Shown here: piece after piece, positions 41,456 through 49,711 of the stretch
How positions within the stretch are numbered: position 1 is the first letter of the stretch
How the letters are laid out: each line of letters begins with the position of its first letter
Assembly: GCF_000023105.1 (NCBI RefSeq)
Contig: NC_012669.1
Coordinates: 4,341,025-4,405,024, forward strand
Source: Beutenbergia cavernae DSM 12333
Lineage (GTDB): Bacteria; Actinomycetota; Actinomycetes; Actinomycetales; Beutenbergiaceae
Direction of reading: 5' to 3'
Length of the DNA stretch: 64,000 nt
Translations under genes and position numbers: made by a program
Notes under the pieces: model-generated
The model's input: the letters and a program-made list of their open reading frames with translations, nothing else
Databases searched by the model: none
What the model was told of the DNA's origin: nothing

Positions 41456-42345
41456 TGCCCACGTTGCAGGACCTGCCCACCCCGGGCACGTACCAGACCA
41501 CGCAACAGATCCGCGATGCACGGCTCGCGCGCAAGCTCGCGGAGCGCCGTCGTCGGATGCTGCTCTGGTCCGCGCCGTTCGTGCTGCTCGCGTTCCTCGC
41601 CGCCCTCAAGCTCCTCTCGGGCGTGGTCATCACGTGGGCGGGGATGCAGGCGCACGAGCAGGGGTCGTACTCGACGGCCGCGTCGCGGTTTTCCTCGCAG
41701 CAGTGGCTGAACGTCGTGGAGCCGTTCCGGGCGTTCTACAACGAGGGCACGGCGCTGTACGCGAGCGGGGCGTTCTTCGCGGCGTCGCAGGAGCTCGAGG
41801 AGGCACTCGAGCTCGTGCCGACGAACGCCGAGGAGCCGACGCCGGCCGAGTGCGACGTGCGGACCAACCTGTCGCTCTCGTACGAGGGTCTCGGCGACGA
41901 GGCCGCCGCAGCGAGCGACCCCGCGATGTCGCAGACGTACTACCAGCAGGCCCGCGACACGCTCGCCTCGTGCTCCAACTCCGACGCGCAGGACGCGTCC
42001 GAGCGCCAGGAGGAGAAGCAGGAGGAGCAGCAACAGCAGCAGGAGGAGCAGGAGGGCGGGGAGGGCGACCCGTCGGAGAACCCCTCGCAGGACCCCTCCT
42101 CCGACCCGTCGTCCGATCCGTCGTCGGACCCGTCACAGGACCCCTCATCAGACCCGTCGCAGGACCCGTCGTCGGACCCCTCCGAGGGTGAGAGCGGCGG
42201 GGAGTCGGAGTCGCCGTCGCCGTCCCCGTCACCGGGCGACCCGCAGCAGGAGGAGCTCGAGGAGCGCAACCGCGAGGCGGAGCAGCAGCGCCAGGAGGAG
42301 GAGCAGCAGCAGGGCGGCGGCTCGGGCGGCGGCCAGGGCTGGTAG
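41455..42345 (+). CDS. TM protein with TPR-like segment and acidic low-complexity tail (BatC-like position)
   Basis: 296 residues. One TM segment (MLLWSAPFVLLAFLAALKLLSGVVI, residues about 35-60). Then a TPR-like helical region (ASRFSSQQWLNVVEPFRAFYNEGTALYASGAFFAASQELEEALEL), as expected for the BatC/BatE component of aerotolerance operons. Residues 180-296 are low complexity: Gln/Glu runs (RQEEKQEEQQQQQEEQEGG) and a DPSS/DPSQ tandem encoded at about 42088-42185 by repeated GACCCGTCGTCC-like units. This DNA may change length by slippage. Last gene of the MoxR operon; a 22-bp-period repeat follows its stop by 9 bases. Confidence 0.85.
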   Translation: MPTLQDLPTPGTYQTTQQIRDARLARKLAERRRRMLLWSAPFVLLAFLAALKLLSGVVITWAGMQAHEQGSYSTAASRFSSQQWLNVVEPFRAFYNEGTALYASGAFFAASQELEEALELVPTNAEEPTPAECDVRTNLSLSYEGLGDEAAAASDPAMSQTYYQQARDTLASCSNSDAQDASERQEEKQEEQQQQQEEQEGGEGDPSENPSQDPSSDPSSDPSSDPSQDPSSDPSQDPSSDPSEGESGGESESPSPSPSPGDPQQEELEERNREAEQQRQEEEQQQGGGSGGGQGW

Positions 42346-42353
42346 CCCCCGGT

Positions 42354-42385
42354 CGCGAGAGGACGTCTGACCCTCCGCGAGAGGA
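42354..42385. repeat. 22-bp-period repeat, two copies (CGCGAGAGGA family)
   Basis: CGCGAGAGGA occurs at 42354-42363 and 42376-42385, exactly 22 bases apart, with intervening CGTCTGACCCTC. Core and period are the same as at 260-335 and 60884-60971. It lies in the convergent gap after the MoxR operon. Confidence 0.8.
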
Positions 42386-42418
42386 AGGGCCGATCACGGA
42401 CTCGGCGAGGGCGTCTGC

Positions 42419-42802
42419 CTAGGCAGGCTCCGACGTCCGTCCTCCGCCAGCGGGAGGCTGCCGGGACGAGAGTTCGACCTGATGCTCGGCTGCCCACTCG
42501 GCGAGATGGGCCAAGGGGCCGCTGGCGAATGACGCTCCCAACGCGGTGAGTTCGTAGAGGGCCGTGTCTCGTCGCGATTCGCTCGAAGCCCTGGTCACCA
42601 GGCCGTGCGAGGTCAGACGTCGGAGGGACTCGGTCAGCACCTTGTCGCTCGCGCCCGAGATGCGACCCAGGAGAACGCTGCGTCGGGTCGGTCCCATGCG
42701 CAGAGCGGAGACGACGACCGGGTCCCAGGTGTGGTTGATGAGCTCGACCGCGGCTCGGACGTGGCAGTCCGAGACGAAGACCTCACAGCCGTCCTTGTTC
42801 AC
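42419..42802 (-). CDS. HxlR family winged-helix regulator
   Basis: 127 residues from GTG 42802. The HxlR pattern is present: VRAAVELINHTWDPVVVSALRMGPTRRSVLLGRISGASDKVLTESLRRLTSHGLVTRASSESRRDTALYELTALGASF. The usual N-terminal Cys is found in CEVFVSDCHV. Members sense aldehydes, quinones or redox state and bind palindromes. A perfect 20-bp palindrome lies 21 bases upstream in the divergent gap shared with an NAD(P)-binding reductase gene, so repression of that gene and itself is likely. Confidence 0.88.
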   Translation of the reverse strand: MNKDGCEVFVSDCHVRAAVELINHTWDPVVVSALRMGPTRRSVLLGRISGASDKVLTESLRRLTSHGLVTRASSESRRDTALYELTALGASFASGPLAHLAEWAAEHQVELSSRQPPAGGGRTSEPA

Positions 42803-42823
42803 CAGCCCACCCTAGGGATCTCG

Positions 42824-42843
42824 TCCCTACCACGTGGTAGGGA
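42824..42843. promoter_or_regulatory. HxlR operator: perfect 20-bp palindrome
   Basis: TCCCTACCACGTGGTAGGGA is fully self-complementary and lies centrally in the 90-bp divergent gap. A further half-site-like CCTAGGGA is at 42811. Such palindromes are typical HxlR targets. Confidence 0.75.
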
Positions 42844-42892
42844 TCGGCTTCCTAGCGTGTTCGTGACACCTCACGAGGCGAAGGAGAACACC

Positions 42893-43555
42893 GTGAAGAT
42901 CGGAATTCTGGGAACGGGGAACCTCGCGGTCACGCTGGGCCAGGCGTGGGCGCGTGCCGCTCACTCGATCATCCTCACTGGTCGAAACGCTGACCGCGTG
43001 AAGGCTGCCGCGGAGCAGGTGGGCGCGACCGCGATGCCGGTGGAGCCAGACCGGTTCGCCGAGCAGGCGGATGTTGTCGTGGTTGCGATCGCCTGGGACG
43101 GGCTGGAGCACGCGTTGAGGCTCGTCGGTGGGCCCGATGGGACGCTGGCAGGGAAGACAGTCATCGACTGCACCAACCCCGTCGACTTCGCGACCGGGCG
43201 CGTGCTTCCGGAGACCGACTCGGCGGCCGAGCTCGTCGCCGGCGTCGCGGCCGGCGCCCACGTGGTCAAGGCCCTGCATCTGTTCGCCGGTGCATCGTGG
43301 CCCTTCGTCGGCGAGGCTGGAACGTCACCCGTCGTCGCCATCTGCGGCGACGACGGCGAAGCGCTCAGCCAGACTGCCTCGCTGATCGCGGACCTCGGCG
43401 CGCGAACCGCGGTGCTCGGTGGGCTGGCCGCTGCTCGGCAGGCCGAGGAGGCCGCCGGCTTCGTGATGCGGGTTGTCGCCGCAGGCGCGAACCCCCGCTT
43501 CGCAGTCCCGGACGTCGACCCGGCCCTTCTTGGCACTGGACCCGCGGACCGGTGA
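42893..43555 (+). CDS. NAD(P)-binding reductase of the F420-dependent-NADP-reductase-like (NpdG/YqkF) type
   Basis: 220 residues from GTG 42893, with AAGGAG 7 bases upstream. Rossmann site VKIGILGTGNLAVTLGQAWARAAHSIILTGRN: the Arg-Asn after strand 2 suggests NADP(H). Then QADVVVVAIAWDGLEHAL, GKTVIDCTNP and a C-terminal helix-rich segment. It falls in the predicted dinucleotide-binding family (COG2085), which includes F420H2:NADP oxidoreductase and many quinone- or metal-reductase relatives; substrate undetermined. It is divergent from the HxlR regulator gene and probably induced by the compound that regulator senses. Confidence 0.85.
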   Translation: MKIGILGTGNLAVTLGQAWARAAHSIILTGRNADRVKAAAEQVGATAMPVEPDRFAEQADVVVVAIAWDGLEHALRLVGGPDGTLAGKTVIDCTNPVDFATGRVLPETDSAAELVAGVAAGAHVVKALHLFAGASWPFVGEAGTSPVVAICGDDGEALSQTASLIADLGARTAVLGGLAAARQAEEAAGFVMRVVAAGANPRFAVPDVDPALLGTGPADR

Positions 43556-43652
43556 CCCTGGCACCGAATCCGGCCATCCGGCGCTACAGAGTGTCGTCGG
43601 GGAACCATGTGAAGCCGCCCGTCGCGCGACGGCGTCCGCCGCTCCGCGGGCG

Positions 43653-45188
43653 TCAGCCCCAGACGAGGCCGCGCGCCGGGTCCTCGAGCACACGGGCGAC
43701 GTCGGCCAGCACCCGCGAGCCGAGCTCGCCGTCGACGAGCCGGTGGTCGAACGACAGCGCGAGCTGCGTCACCCAGCGCACGGCGAGCTCGCCGTCGTGC
43801 ACCCAGGGCCGCTGCTCGATGGCGCCCAGCGCGAGGATCGCGGACTCGCCCGGGTTGAGGATCGGCGTCCCGGCGTCGATCCCGAACACGCCGATGTTCG
43901 TGATGGTCGCCGTGCCGTCGCTCATCCCGACCGGCGTGGTCTTCCCCTCGCGGGCGGTCTGGGTGAGCGCCGCGATCTCGCCGGCGAGCTCGTGGAGCGT
44001 CAGCCGGTGGGCGTCCTTGATGTTGGGCACGACCAGCCCGCGCCGCGTCGCCGCCGCGATCCCGAGGTTGATGTAGTGCTTGTAGACGATCTCCTGGGTC
44101 TCGTCGTCCCAGGACGCGCTGATCTCCGGGTGCCGCCGGATCGCGAGGATCAGCGCCTTCGCCGTGATGAGCAGCGGTGTGACCCGCACGTCCTCGAACT
44201 CGCGGTCCGAGCGCAGCTGGGCGACGAGCTCCATCGTGCGGCTCACGTCGACGGTCCGGAACACCGTCACGTGCGGCGCGGTGAACGCGGAGGCGACCAT
44301 CGCCTCCGCCGTCCGGCGCCGTACTGACCGCACCGGGACGCGGGTCTGGCGGCCGTCGTCGGACACGGAGCCGTCCGCGAGCCACGGCTTGTCGTCGCCG
44401 GGGTAGGTCGCGAGCTGACGCGGCTCGTTGCCCTGCGACCGCGCCAGCACGTCGCCGCGCGTGACGATGCCGCCCGGTCCGGACGGCGTCACGGTCGTCA
44501 GGTCGATGCCGAGGTCCTTCGCGAGCTTGCGGACCGGCGGCTTCGCGAGCACCAGATGCGTGGATGACGACGGCGTCGCGGCGGACGCAGGAGGCGTCAC
44601 CACGGCTGGGGGTCGGGTCGGTGCGCCGCCCACGGCGGGGACGGCACGCAGGCCGGGCGTCGGCCGCGCGTCCGAGCCGGCCGCCGGGCCGCCGGACGCC
44701 GCACCCGACGCCGCGGTCGCCGTCGTCCGTCCCGATGCCGCGGTCGCCGTCGTCCCTCCCGACGCCGCACCGCCCGTCGTGCGCGGACGCCGCGCGGAGG
44801 CGGCCGGGCGTGTGCCGTACCCGACGAGCACGTCGCCGCTCCCCTCCGACGACGCCTCGGACCCCTCGGATGCCGCCGATGCCGCAGGCGCAGCCGCCGA
44901 GGCGTCGGCCGGCGCGGGATCCGCGGCGTCCGCGGGGCCGGCGGGGTCCACGTCCACGACGACGATGGGAGTGCCGACGTCGACCGTCTGCCCGGGCTCG
45001 ACGAGCAGCCGCGTCACGACGCCGTCCCACGGGCACGGCAGCTCGACGAGGGACTTCGCCGTCTCGATCTCGACGATCGTCTGGTTGACGGAGACCGTGT
45101 CCCCGACGGCGACGTGCCAGGTGACGATGTCGGCCTCCGTGAGGCCCTCGCCGACGTCGGGAAGGGCGAACTGCTGGAACTTCGGCAC
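43653..45188 (-). CDS. E2 component (dihydrolipoyl acyltransferase) of a 2-oxoacid dehydrogenase complex
   Basis: 511 residues. One lipoyl domain (residues 1-80) with lipoyl-lysine K45 in EIETAKSLVELP. An Ala/Pro/Thr-rich linker is followed by a peripheral-subunit binding domain at about 190-230 (VRKLAKDLGIDLTTVTPSGPGGIVTRGDVL). The catalytic domain has the active-site LSFDHRLVDGELG near residue 480. It transfers the acyl group to CoA. Encoded 11 bases after E1-beta. The lone lipoyl domain is of the branched-chain-oxoacid/PDH type found in Gram-positive bacteria; which oxoacid is used cannot be settled here. No E3 gene is adjacent. Confidence 0.93.
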   Translation of the reverse strand: MPKFQQFALPDVGEGLTEADIVTWHVAVGDTVSVNQTIVEIETAKSLVELPCPWDGVVTRLLVEPGQTVDVGTPIVVVDVDPAGPADAADPAPADASAAAPAASAASEGSEASSEGSGDVLVGYGTRPAASARRPRTTGGAASGGTTATAASGRTTATAASGAASGGPAAGSDARPTPGLRAVPAVGGAPTRPPAVVTPPASAATPSSSTHLVLAKPPVRKLAKDLGIDLTTVTPSGPGGIVTRGDVLARSQGNEPRQLATYPGDDKPWLADGSVSDDGRQTRVPVRSVRRRTAEAMVASAFTAPHVTVFRTVDVSRTMELVAQLRSDREFEDVRVTPLLITAKALILAIRRHPEISASWDDETQEIVYKHYINLGIAAATRRGLVVPNIKDAHRLTLHELAGEIAALTQTAREGKTTPVGMSDGTATITNIGVFGIDAGTPILNPGESAILALGAIEQRPWVHDGELAVRWVTQLALSFDHRLVDGELGSRVLADVARVLEDPARGLVWG

Positions 45189-45199
45189 GGGGGAACCCT

Positions 45200-46273
45200 T
45201 CAGAACGCGAGGCTGCGGTCGACGGCGTCGAGCACCCGGTCGAGCGACGGCAGGTACTCGGCCTCGACGGCGGACACGGGATACGGCGTGTGGAAGCCGC
45301 CGACGCGCAGCACCGGCGCCTGGAGCGCGTAGAAGCAGCGCTCCGAGATGCGGGCGGCGATCTCGGCGCCGGAGCCGAAGAAGGTCGGGGCCTCGTGGAC
45401 GACGACGAGGCGCCCGGTCCGCTCGACCGAGGCCGTGATGGCCGCGAAGTCGATCGGCGAGACCGAGCGCAGGTCGAGGACCTCGACGCTGTGCCCCTCG
45501 TCGGCGGCGACCTCGGCCGCCGTCAGCGCCACGTGCACCGACGGGCCGTACGCCGCGATCGTCACGTCCGTGCCGGGGCGGGCCACGCGTGCCCGGTGGA
45601 GCGCGTCGAGGCCCGACGTCGACAGGTCGACGTCAGCCGACGTGTCGACCTCGGCCTTGTCCCAGTACCGCGACTTGGGCTCGAGGAAGATCACCGGGTC
45701 CGGTGACGCGATGGCCTGCTGGATCATCGTGTACGCGTCGCCGGCGGTCGCGGGCGAGACGATCCTCAGGCCCGCGGTGTGCGCGAACAGTGCTTCCGGC
45801 GACTCGCTGTGGTGCTCGACGGCGCCGATGTGGCCGCCGTACGGGATGCGGATGACGACGGGCATCTGCAGGCTGCCGCCGGAGCGGTACGTGAGCTTCG
45901 CGAGCTGCGTCGTGATCTGGTCGTACGCCGGGAACACGAACCCGTCGAACTGGATCTCGCAGACCGGGCGGTACCCGGCGAGGGCGAGCCCGATCGCCGT
46001 GCCGACGATGCCGGACTCGGCGAGCGGCGTGTCGATGACGCGCTGCTCGCCGAAGTCCCGCTGCAGGCCGTCCGTCACCCGGAACACGCCCCCGAGGCGG
46101 CCGATGTCCTCGCCCATGAGCAGCACACGGTCGTCGCGCTCCATCGCCCGCCGCAGCCCGGCGTTGATCGCGCGCGCCATCGGCAGCCGCTCGAGCGTCG
46201 CCGCGCCCGCGTGCCGTGCCGCGCCCGCGGCGAGCGGCGCCGTCGTCCCGTTCGTCTCAGCGGTCGTCGTCAT
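45200..46273 (-). CDS. E1-beta component of a 2-oxoacid dehydrogenase (branched-chain or pyruvate type)
   Basis: 357 residues from ATG 46273. Typical E1-beta sequence: MARAINAGLRRAMERDDRVLLMGEDIGRLGGVFRVTDGL, TPLAESGIVGTAIGLALAGYRPVCEIQFDGFVFPAYDQI and RIPYGGHIGAVEHHSESPEALFAHTAGLRIVSPA. With E1-alpha it binds thiamine diphosphate and decarboxylates the 2-oxoacid. The first 30 residues are a poorly conserved Ala-rich leader. The start overlaps the E1-alpha stop by 4 bases (ATGA). Confidence 0.94.
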   Translation of the reverse strand: MTTTAETNGTTAPLAAGAARHAGAATLERLPMARAINAGLRRAMERDDRVLLMGEDIGRLGGVFRVTDGLQRDFGEQRVIDTPLAESGIVGTAIGLALAGYRPVCEIQFDGFVFPAYDQITTQLAKLTYRSGGSLQMPVVIRIPYGGHIGAVEHHSESPEALFAHTAGLRIVSPATAGDAYTMIQQAIASPDPVIFLEPKSRYWDKAEVDTSADVDLSTSGLDALHRARVARPGTDVTIAAYGPSVHVALTAAEVAADEGHSVEVLDLRSVSPIDFAAITASVERTGRLVVVHEAPTFFGSGAEIAARISERCFYALQAPVLRVGGFHTPYPVSAVEAEYLPSLDRVLDAVDRSLAF

Positions 46274-47505
46274 CGGGCCACCTCCACGCCGGCCTGCTCG
46301 AAGCTCTCGGCGTACTGCTGGTACCAGGCACGCTCCTCCGCCACGAGGGGGTGGTCGGCGGTGTAGACGTGCTCGAACATCGTGGGCGCCGCGGGCTTCT
46401 CCAGCGCCCGGCAGTAGGCGCGCACGTCGGCGGCGTACGCCTCGGCCTCGGCGTCGACCTCGGCGAAGAAGGCCTCGTCCGCCCGGCCCTCGGCCTCCAG
46501 CAGCGCCCGGAGGCGCGAGATCGGGTCGCGCCCGCGCCAGCGCTCCTCCTCGGCCTGCTCGCGGTAGCGGGTCGGGTCGTCCGAGGTCGTGTGCGCGCCC
46601 ATCCGGTACGTCACGGCCTCGATGAACGTCGGCCCACCTCCGCTGTGGGCACGTTCGAGCGCCTCGGCGGTGACGGCGTACGAGGCGAGGACGTCGTTGC
46701 CGTCGACGCGCACGCTCGGGATGCCGAACCCGCCACCGCGCTGCACGAGCGGCACGCGCGTCTGGACCGAGGACGGTGCCGAGATCGCCCACTGGTTGTT
46801 CTGGCAGAAGAAGACGACCGGCGCGTTCGCCGTCGCGGCGAACACGAGCGCCTCGTTGACGTCGCCCTGCGCGGTGGCGCCGTCGCCGAAGTAGGCGACG
46901 ACGGCGCGGTCACGGCCGGCGTCGCCGGTGCCGACGTCGCCGTCGCGCTGGATCCCCATCGCGTATCCGGCGGCGTGCAGGGCGTGGGCACCGATCACGA
47001 GCGTGGCGAGGTGGTAGTTGTGCTCGGCCGGATCCCAGCCGCCGTGGTCGATGCCGCGGTACAGACGGAGGATCCGGCGCAGGTCCACGCCCTTGGTGTG
47101 CGCGACTCCGTGCTCGCGGTAGGACGGGAAGACGTAGTCCTGGGCGGCCAGTGCGCGGCCGGAGCCGATCTGCGCGCCCTCCTGCCCGAGGCTCGGCGGC
47201 CAGAGGCCGAGCTCGCCCTGACGCTGCAGGGACGTGGCCTCGCTGTCGAACGCCCGCACGAGCACCATGTCGCGGTACATGCCGCGCAGGTCCTCGTCGG
47301 TGAGGTGCGCGATCCGCTCGGCGTACGCGGCGTTCTCGACCCGTCGACCCTCGGCGTCGAGCAGGCGGACCGTCTCGTCGGTGTCGCGAGCCTCGTCGTC
47401 GCCGACGACGGCGTGGGCCTGGTCGGTCGGTTCGGCGGGCGCCTGCGTGGGGTGCGGTCGGTGCTGGGGGCTGGTGCTGGCGATCGGGAGGCCGGTGCCG
47501 GTCAC
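46270..47505 (-). CDS. E1-alpha component of a 2-oxoacid dehydrogenase (branched-chain or pyruvate type)
   Basis: 411 residues from GTG 47505, with GAGGAGAG upstream. ThDP-binding motif GDVGTGDAGRDRAVVAYFGDGATAQGDVNEALVFAATANAPVVFFCQNN is clear (GDG...NN), as are LGQEGAQIGSGRALAAQDYVFPSYREHG and the phosphorylation-loop-like YRMGAHTTSDDPTRYR. First gene of the E1-alpha/E1-beta/E2 operon, all overlapping or within 11 bases. The first 60 residues are poorly conserved. The upstream leader holds a strong hairpin and an inverted repeat that could regulate the operon. Confidence 0.94.
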   Translation of the reverse strand: MTGTGLPIASTSPQHRPHPTQAPAEPTDQAHAVVGDDEARDTDETVRLLDAEGRRVENAAYAERIAHLTDEDLRGMYRDMVLVRAFDSEATSLQRQGELGLWPPSLGQEGAQIGSGRALAAQDYVFPSYREHGVAHTKGVDLRRILRLYRGIDHGGWDPAEHNYHLATLVIGAHALHAAGYAMGIQRDGDVGTGDAGRDRAVVAYFGDGATAQGDVNEALVFAATANAPVVFFCQNNQWAISAPSSVQTRVPLVQRGGGFGIPSVRVDGNDVLASYAVTAEALERAHSGGGPTFIEAVTYRMGAHTTSDDPTRYREQAEEERWRGRDPISRLRALLEAEGRADEAFFAEVDAEAEAYAADVRAYCRALEKPAAPTMFEHVYTADHPLVAEERAWYQQYAESFEQAGVEVAR

Positions 47506-47537
47506 GCGCTCTCCTCGGGACGGGGATGGAGTTCGTC

Positions 47538-47608
47538 GGTTCCGCCCGGCTTCGGCCTTGTGGGCACCGGGCGGAACCTACGCTTGGGTAGGTTACGCGA
47601 CCGTAGGT
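47538..47608 (-). promoter_or_regulatory. Leader hairpin and inverted repeat upstream of the 2-oxoacid dehydrogenase operon
   Basis: GGTTCCGCCCGG (47538-47549) pairs perfectly with CCGGGCGGAACC (47567-47578), 33 bases from the start codon. Next to it, ACCTACG (47576-47582) and CGTAGGT (47602-47608) form an inverted repeat with 19-base spacing, suited to a dimeric regulator. The roles are inference. Confidence 0.4.
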
Positions 47609-47792
47609 AGCGGCGCTACAACCTGGACGACGTTCGGTGGGTCGGATCGTCGAGACCACCTTCACCCGGTCCCGACCGGGCCGTCGAGGGGTCTGCGCGG
47701 ATCGTCGGGAGATCCGCGAGATCACGGGGGGCGTCCGCCGTCGGCGTGGTCGGGACAGCCCCGCCGACGGCGTCCGACTGCCTGGCGTGGCT

Positions 47793-47823
47793 ACGTACAC
47801 CTGCCGCCCGTGGCGGTGTACGT
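47793..47823 (-). terminator. Stem-loop downstream of the carbinolamine dehydratase-like/VOC gene
   Basis: ACGTACACC (47793-47801) pairs perfectly with GGTGTACGT (47815-47823) around a 13-base loop. It is 30 bases past the stop of the minus-strand gene ending at 47854. No T-run, so termination strength is uncertain. Confidence 0.45.
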
Positions 47824-47853
47824 CAGAGCGGGCGGCGGTGCGTGGGCGGCGCG

Positions 47854-48501
47854 TCAGCGCGCGCCGTCGGGCCAGGCCGCGATGCAGACGCGGTTGCCGG
47901 CGCGGTCCGAGAGGATCCAGCTCGCGGGCGCGCCGGAGTCGTCGACGATGCGTCCCCCGGCCGCGAGCGCCGCGGCCAGGCGCGCCTCGGCGTGCTCGCG
48001 AGCCACGGACACGTCGCCGTGCATCGCGTGCCGCAACGGCTTCGCCTCGTCGAGCTCCTGCATCCAGACCGTCGAGGAGTGCCCGAGAGGGTCGACGGCG
48101 TTGTCGTCGGACATCTCCGCGTACCCGAGCACGGCCCGCCAGAATCCGACGTCCACCTCGTCCGGTTTGGCGGCGACGGCGAGCTGGACCTCCTGGACGG
48201 CTCCGCGGTCGGGGAGCGCACCGTGGGCACGCGCGACCTCCGAGATCGCCTGGGCGAGGGCGACGTGCCGCGGTTCGAGGAACCAGAGGTCGCGGCTGAG
48301 CCGGACGGTGAGCCGGGCGTCGGCAAGGGTGAGCACCGCCCCCGATCCGTCGAGGCCGGCGACGCTCGCGACCGCCTCGGCGAGCCGCGCCGCGTCGGCG
48401 AGCGAGTGGACGGTGAAGACGGCCGTGGCACCGCCGTGCAGCACCACCCAGTCGTCCGTGCCCTCCGCGCCCAGGAAGTCCCGCCAGCCCTGCTCGCTCA
48501 T
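47854..48501 (-). CDS. Fusion of a pterin-4a-carbinolamine dehydratase-like domain with a VOC domain
   Basis: 215 residues. The first 95 residues follow the pterin carbinolamine dehydratase pattern: AVFTVHSLADAARLAEAVASVAGL ... ARLTVRLSRDLWFLEPRHVALAQAISEVARAHGA, although the catalytic HHP motif is replaced (DGSGAVLTLAD), so dehydratase activity is doubtful. The second half is VOC-like: VQEVQLAVAAKPDEVDVGFWRAVLGYAEMSDDNAVDPLGHSSTVWMQEL ... SWILSDRAGNRVCIAAW. The same fusion occurs in other actinobacteria and is of unknown function. Upstream on the same strand is the HisC-like aminotransferase, 30 bases away. Confidence 0.75.
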   Translation of the reverse strand: MSEQGWRDFLGAEGTDDWVVLHGGATAVFTVHSLADAARLAEAVASVAGLDGSGAVLTLADARLTVRLSRDLWFLEPRHVALAQAISEVARAHGALPDRGAVQEVQLAVAAKPDEVDVGFWRAVLGYAEMSDDNAVDPLGHSSTVWMQELDEAKPLRHAMHGDVSVAREHAEARLAAALAAGGRIVDDSGAPASWILSDRAGNRVCIAAWPDGAR

Positions 48502-48531
48502 GTCATCCTCCGCGATGACGTTCGATGGTGG

Positions 48532-49605
48532 TCAGGAGAGGAACCGGCGCGCCACGTCGATGACGACGTCGTTGGCCTCGCGCTCGCCGATCGTCACACG
48601 CGCACCCTCGGCGCCGAACGGTCGCACGATGACGCCCTCCTCGACGCACGCCTTGGCGAACGCGCTCGTGCGCTCCCCGAGCCCGAACCACACGAAGTTC
48701 CCCTGGGCGTCCGGCAGGTCCCAGCCGTGTGCGGCGAGAGCGCTGGTCACGCGATCCCGCTCGGCGACGAGCTCGTCCACGCGGGCGAGGAGCGCCGGAC
48801 GTTCGCGCAGCGACTCGAGCGCGGCGACCTGCGCCAGTGCGTTGACGCCGAACGGCGTCGACGCCGCCCGGAAGCCGTCCGCCAGCCGGGTCCGAGCGAC
48901 GGCGTACCCGACGCGCAGGCCCGCGAGGCCGTACGCCTTCGAGAAGGTGCGCAGGACGACGACGTTCGGGGCGTCGTCGACGAGCGGCACGCCGTCGATC
49001 GCGCGGGGATCGCGGACGAACTCGGTGTACGCCTCGTCGAGCAGGACGAGGACGTGCGAGGGGACGGCGGCGAGGAACGAGCGGATGTCGTCGCCCGCCA
49101 GCGCGGGTCCGGTCGGGTTGTTCGGCGAGCACAGGAGCACGGCGCGGGTGCGGTCGGTGACGGCCGCGAGCATGGCGTCGAGGTCGTGCCGACCGTCCGG
49201 GAGCAGCGGCACGGGCACCCCGCTGGCGCCGGCGACCGACACGACGATCGGGTACGCCTCGAACGAGCGCCACGGGTAGACGACCTCGTCGCCGGTCTCG
49301 CACACGGCGTCGAGCACGAACTCGAGCACGGCGACGGAACCGTTGCCCACCACCACACGGCCCGGCTTCACGCCGTGCAGCGCCGCGATCGCCTCGACGA
49401 GCTCTCCCGCGTACATGTCCGGGTACCGGTTGAGGTCGGCCGCGGCGTCGGCGACGGCGGCGAGCACACCCGGCAGCGGCGGGAACGGGTTCTCGTTGGA
49501 CGACAGCTTGTAGCTGAACCGGCCCACCCCGCCTCGCGCGCCCGGGACGTAGGCGGGCAGGGACGTGATGGCCTCGCGCAGTGCGACGCGATCCTGGCTC
49601 GGCAT
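48532..49605 (-). CDS. HisC-like class I/II aminotransferase (histidinol-phosphate or aromatic amino acid aminotransferase)
   Basis: 357 residues from ATG 49605, the standard length. Family motifs: KLSSNENPFPPLPGVLAAV, GNGSVAVLEFVLDAV, VLLCSPNNPTGPAL, VLLDEAYTEFV and the PLP lysine in RTFSKAYGLAGLRVGYAVA (about residue 222), plus the Arg in VIVRPFG. In actinobacteria such stand-alone copies outside a his operon are mostly aromatic amino acid aminotransferases (Pat), and that is my preferred reading. It is translated towards the VOC-fusion gene and is divergent from the PF04020 protein gene. Confidence 0.85.
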   Translation of the reverse strand: MPSQDRVALREAITSLPAYVPGARGGVGRFSYKLSSNENPFPPLPGVLAAVADAAADLNRYPDMYAGELVEAIAALHGVKPGRVVVGNGSVAVLEFVLDAVCETGDEVVYPWRSFEAYPIVVSVAGASGVPVPLLPDGRHDLDAMLAAVTDRTRAVLLCSPNNPTGPALAGDDIRSFLAAVPSHVLVLLDEAYTEFVRDPRAIDGVPLVDDAPNVVVLRTFSKAYGLAGLRVGYAVARTRLADGFRAASTPFGVNALAQVAALESLRERPALLARVDELVAERDRVTSALAAHGWDLPDAQGNFVWFGLGERTSAFAKACVEEGVIVRPFGAEGARVTIGEREANDVVIDVARRFLS

Positions 49606-49711
49606 GGCCACAGCATGCCGCACCGTGCCCGCACCGGGGACCCTCGCCACCCCAGCCGGGACCCTGCGCCACCCGGAGACGTGATGGGCGCGCTCGTGCG
49701 AGGATCGAGGC

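Larger units (their letters stand above)
47506..47853. other. 348-bp intergenic region upstream of the E1-alpha gene
   Basis: No supported gene. It contains a 12-bp-arm hairpin (47538-47578), an ACCTACG/CGTAGGT inverted repeat (47576-47608), a CGCCGTCGGCG/CGCCGACGGCG inverted pair (about 47731-47772) and a 9-bp stem-loop near the preceding gene end (47793-47823). Short open frames here have no family resemblance. Confidence 0.65.
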
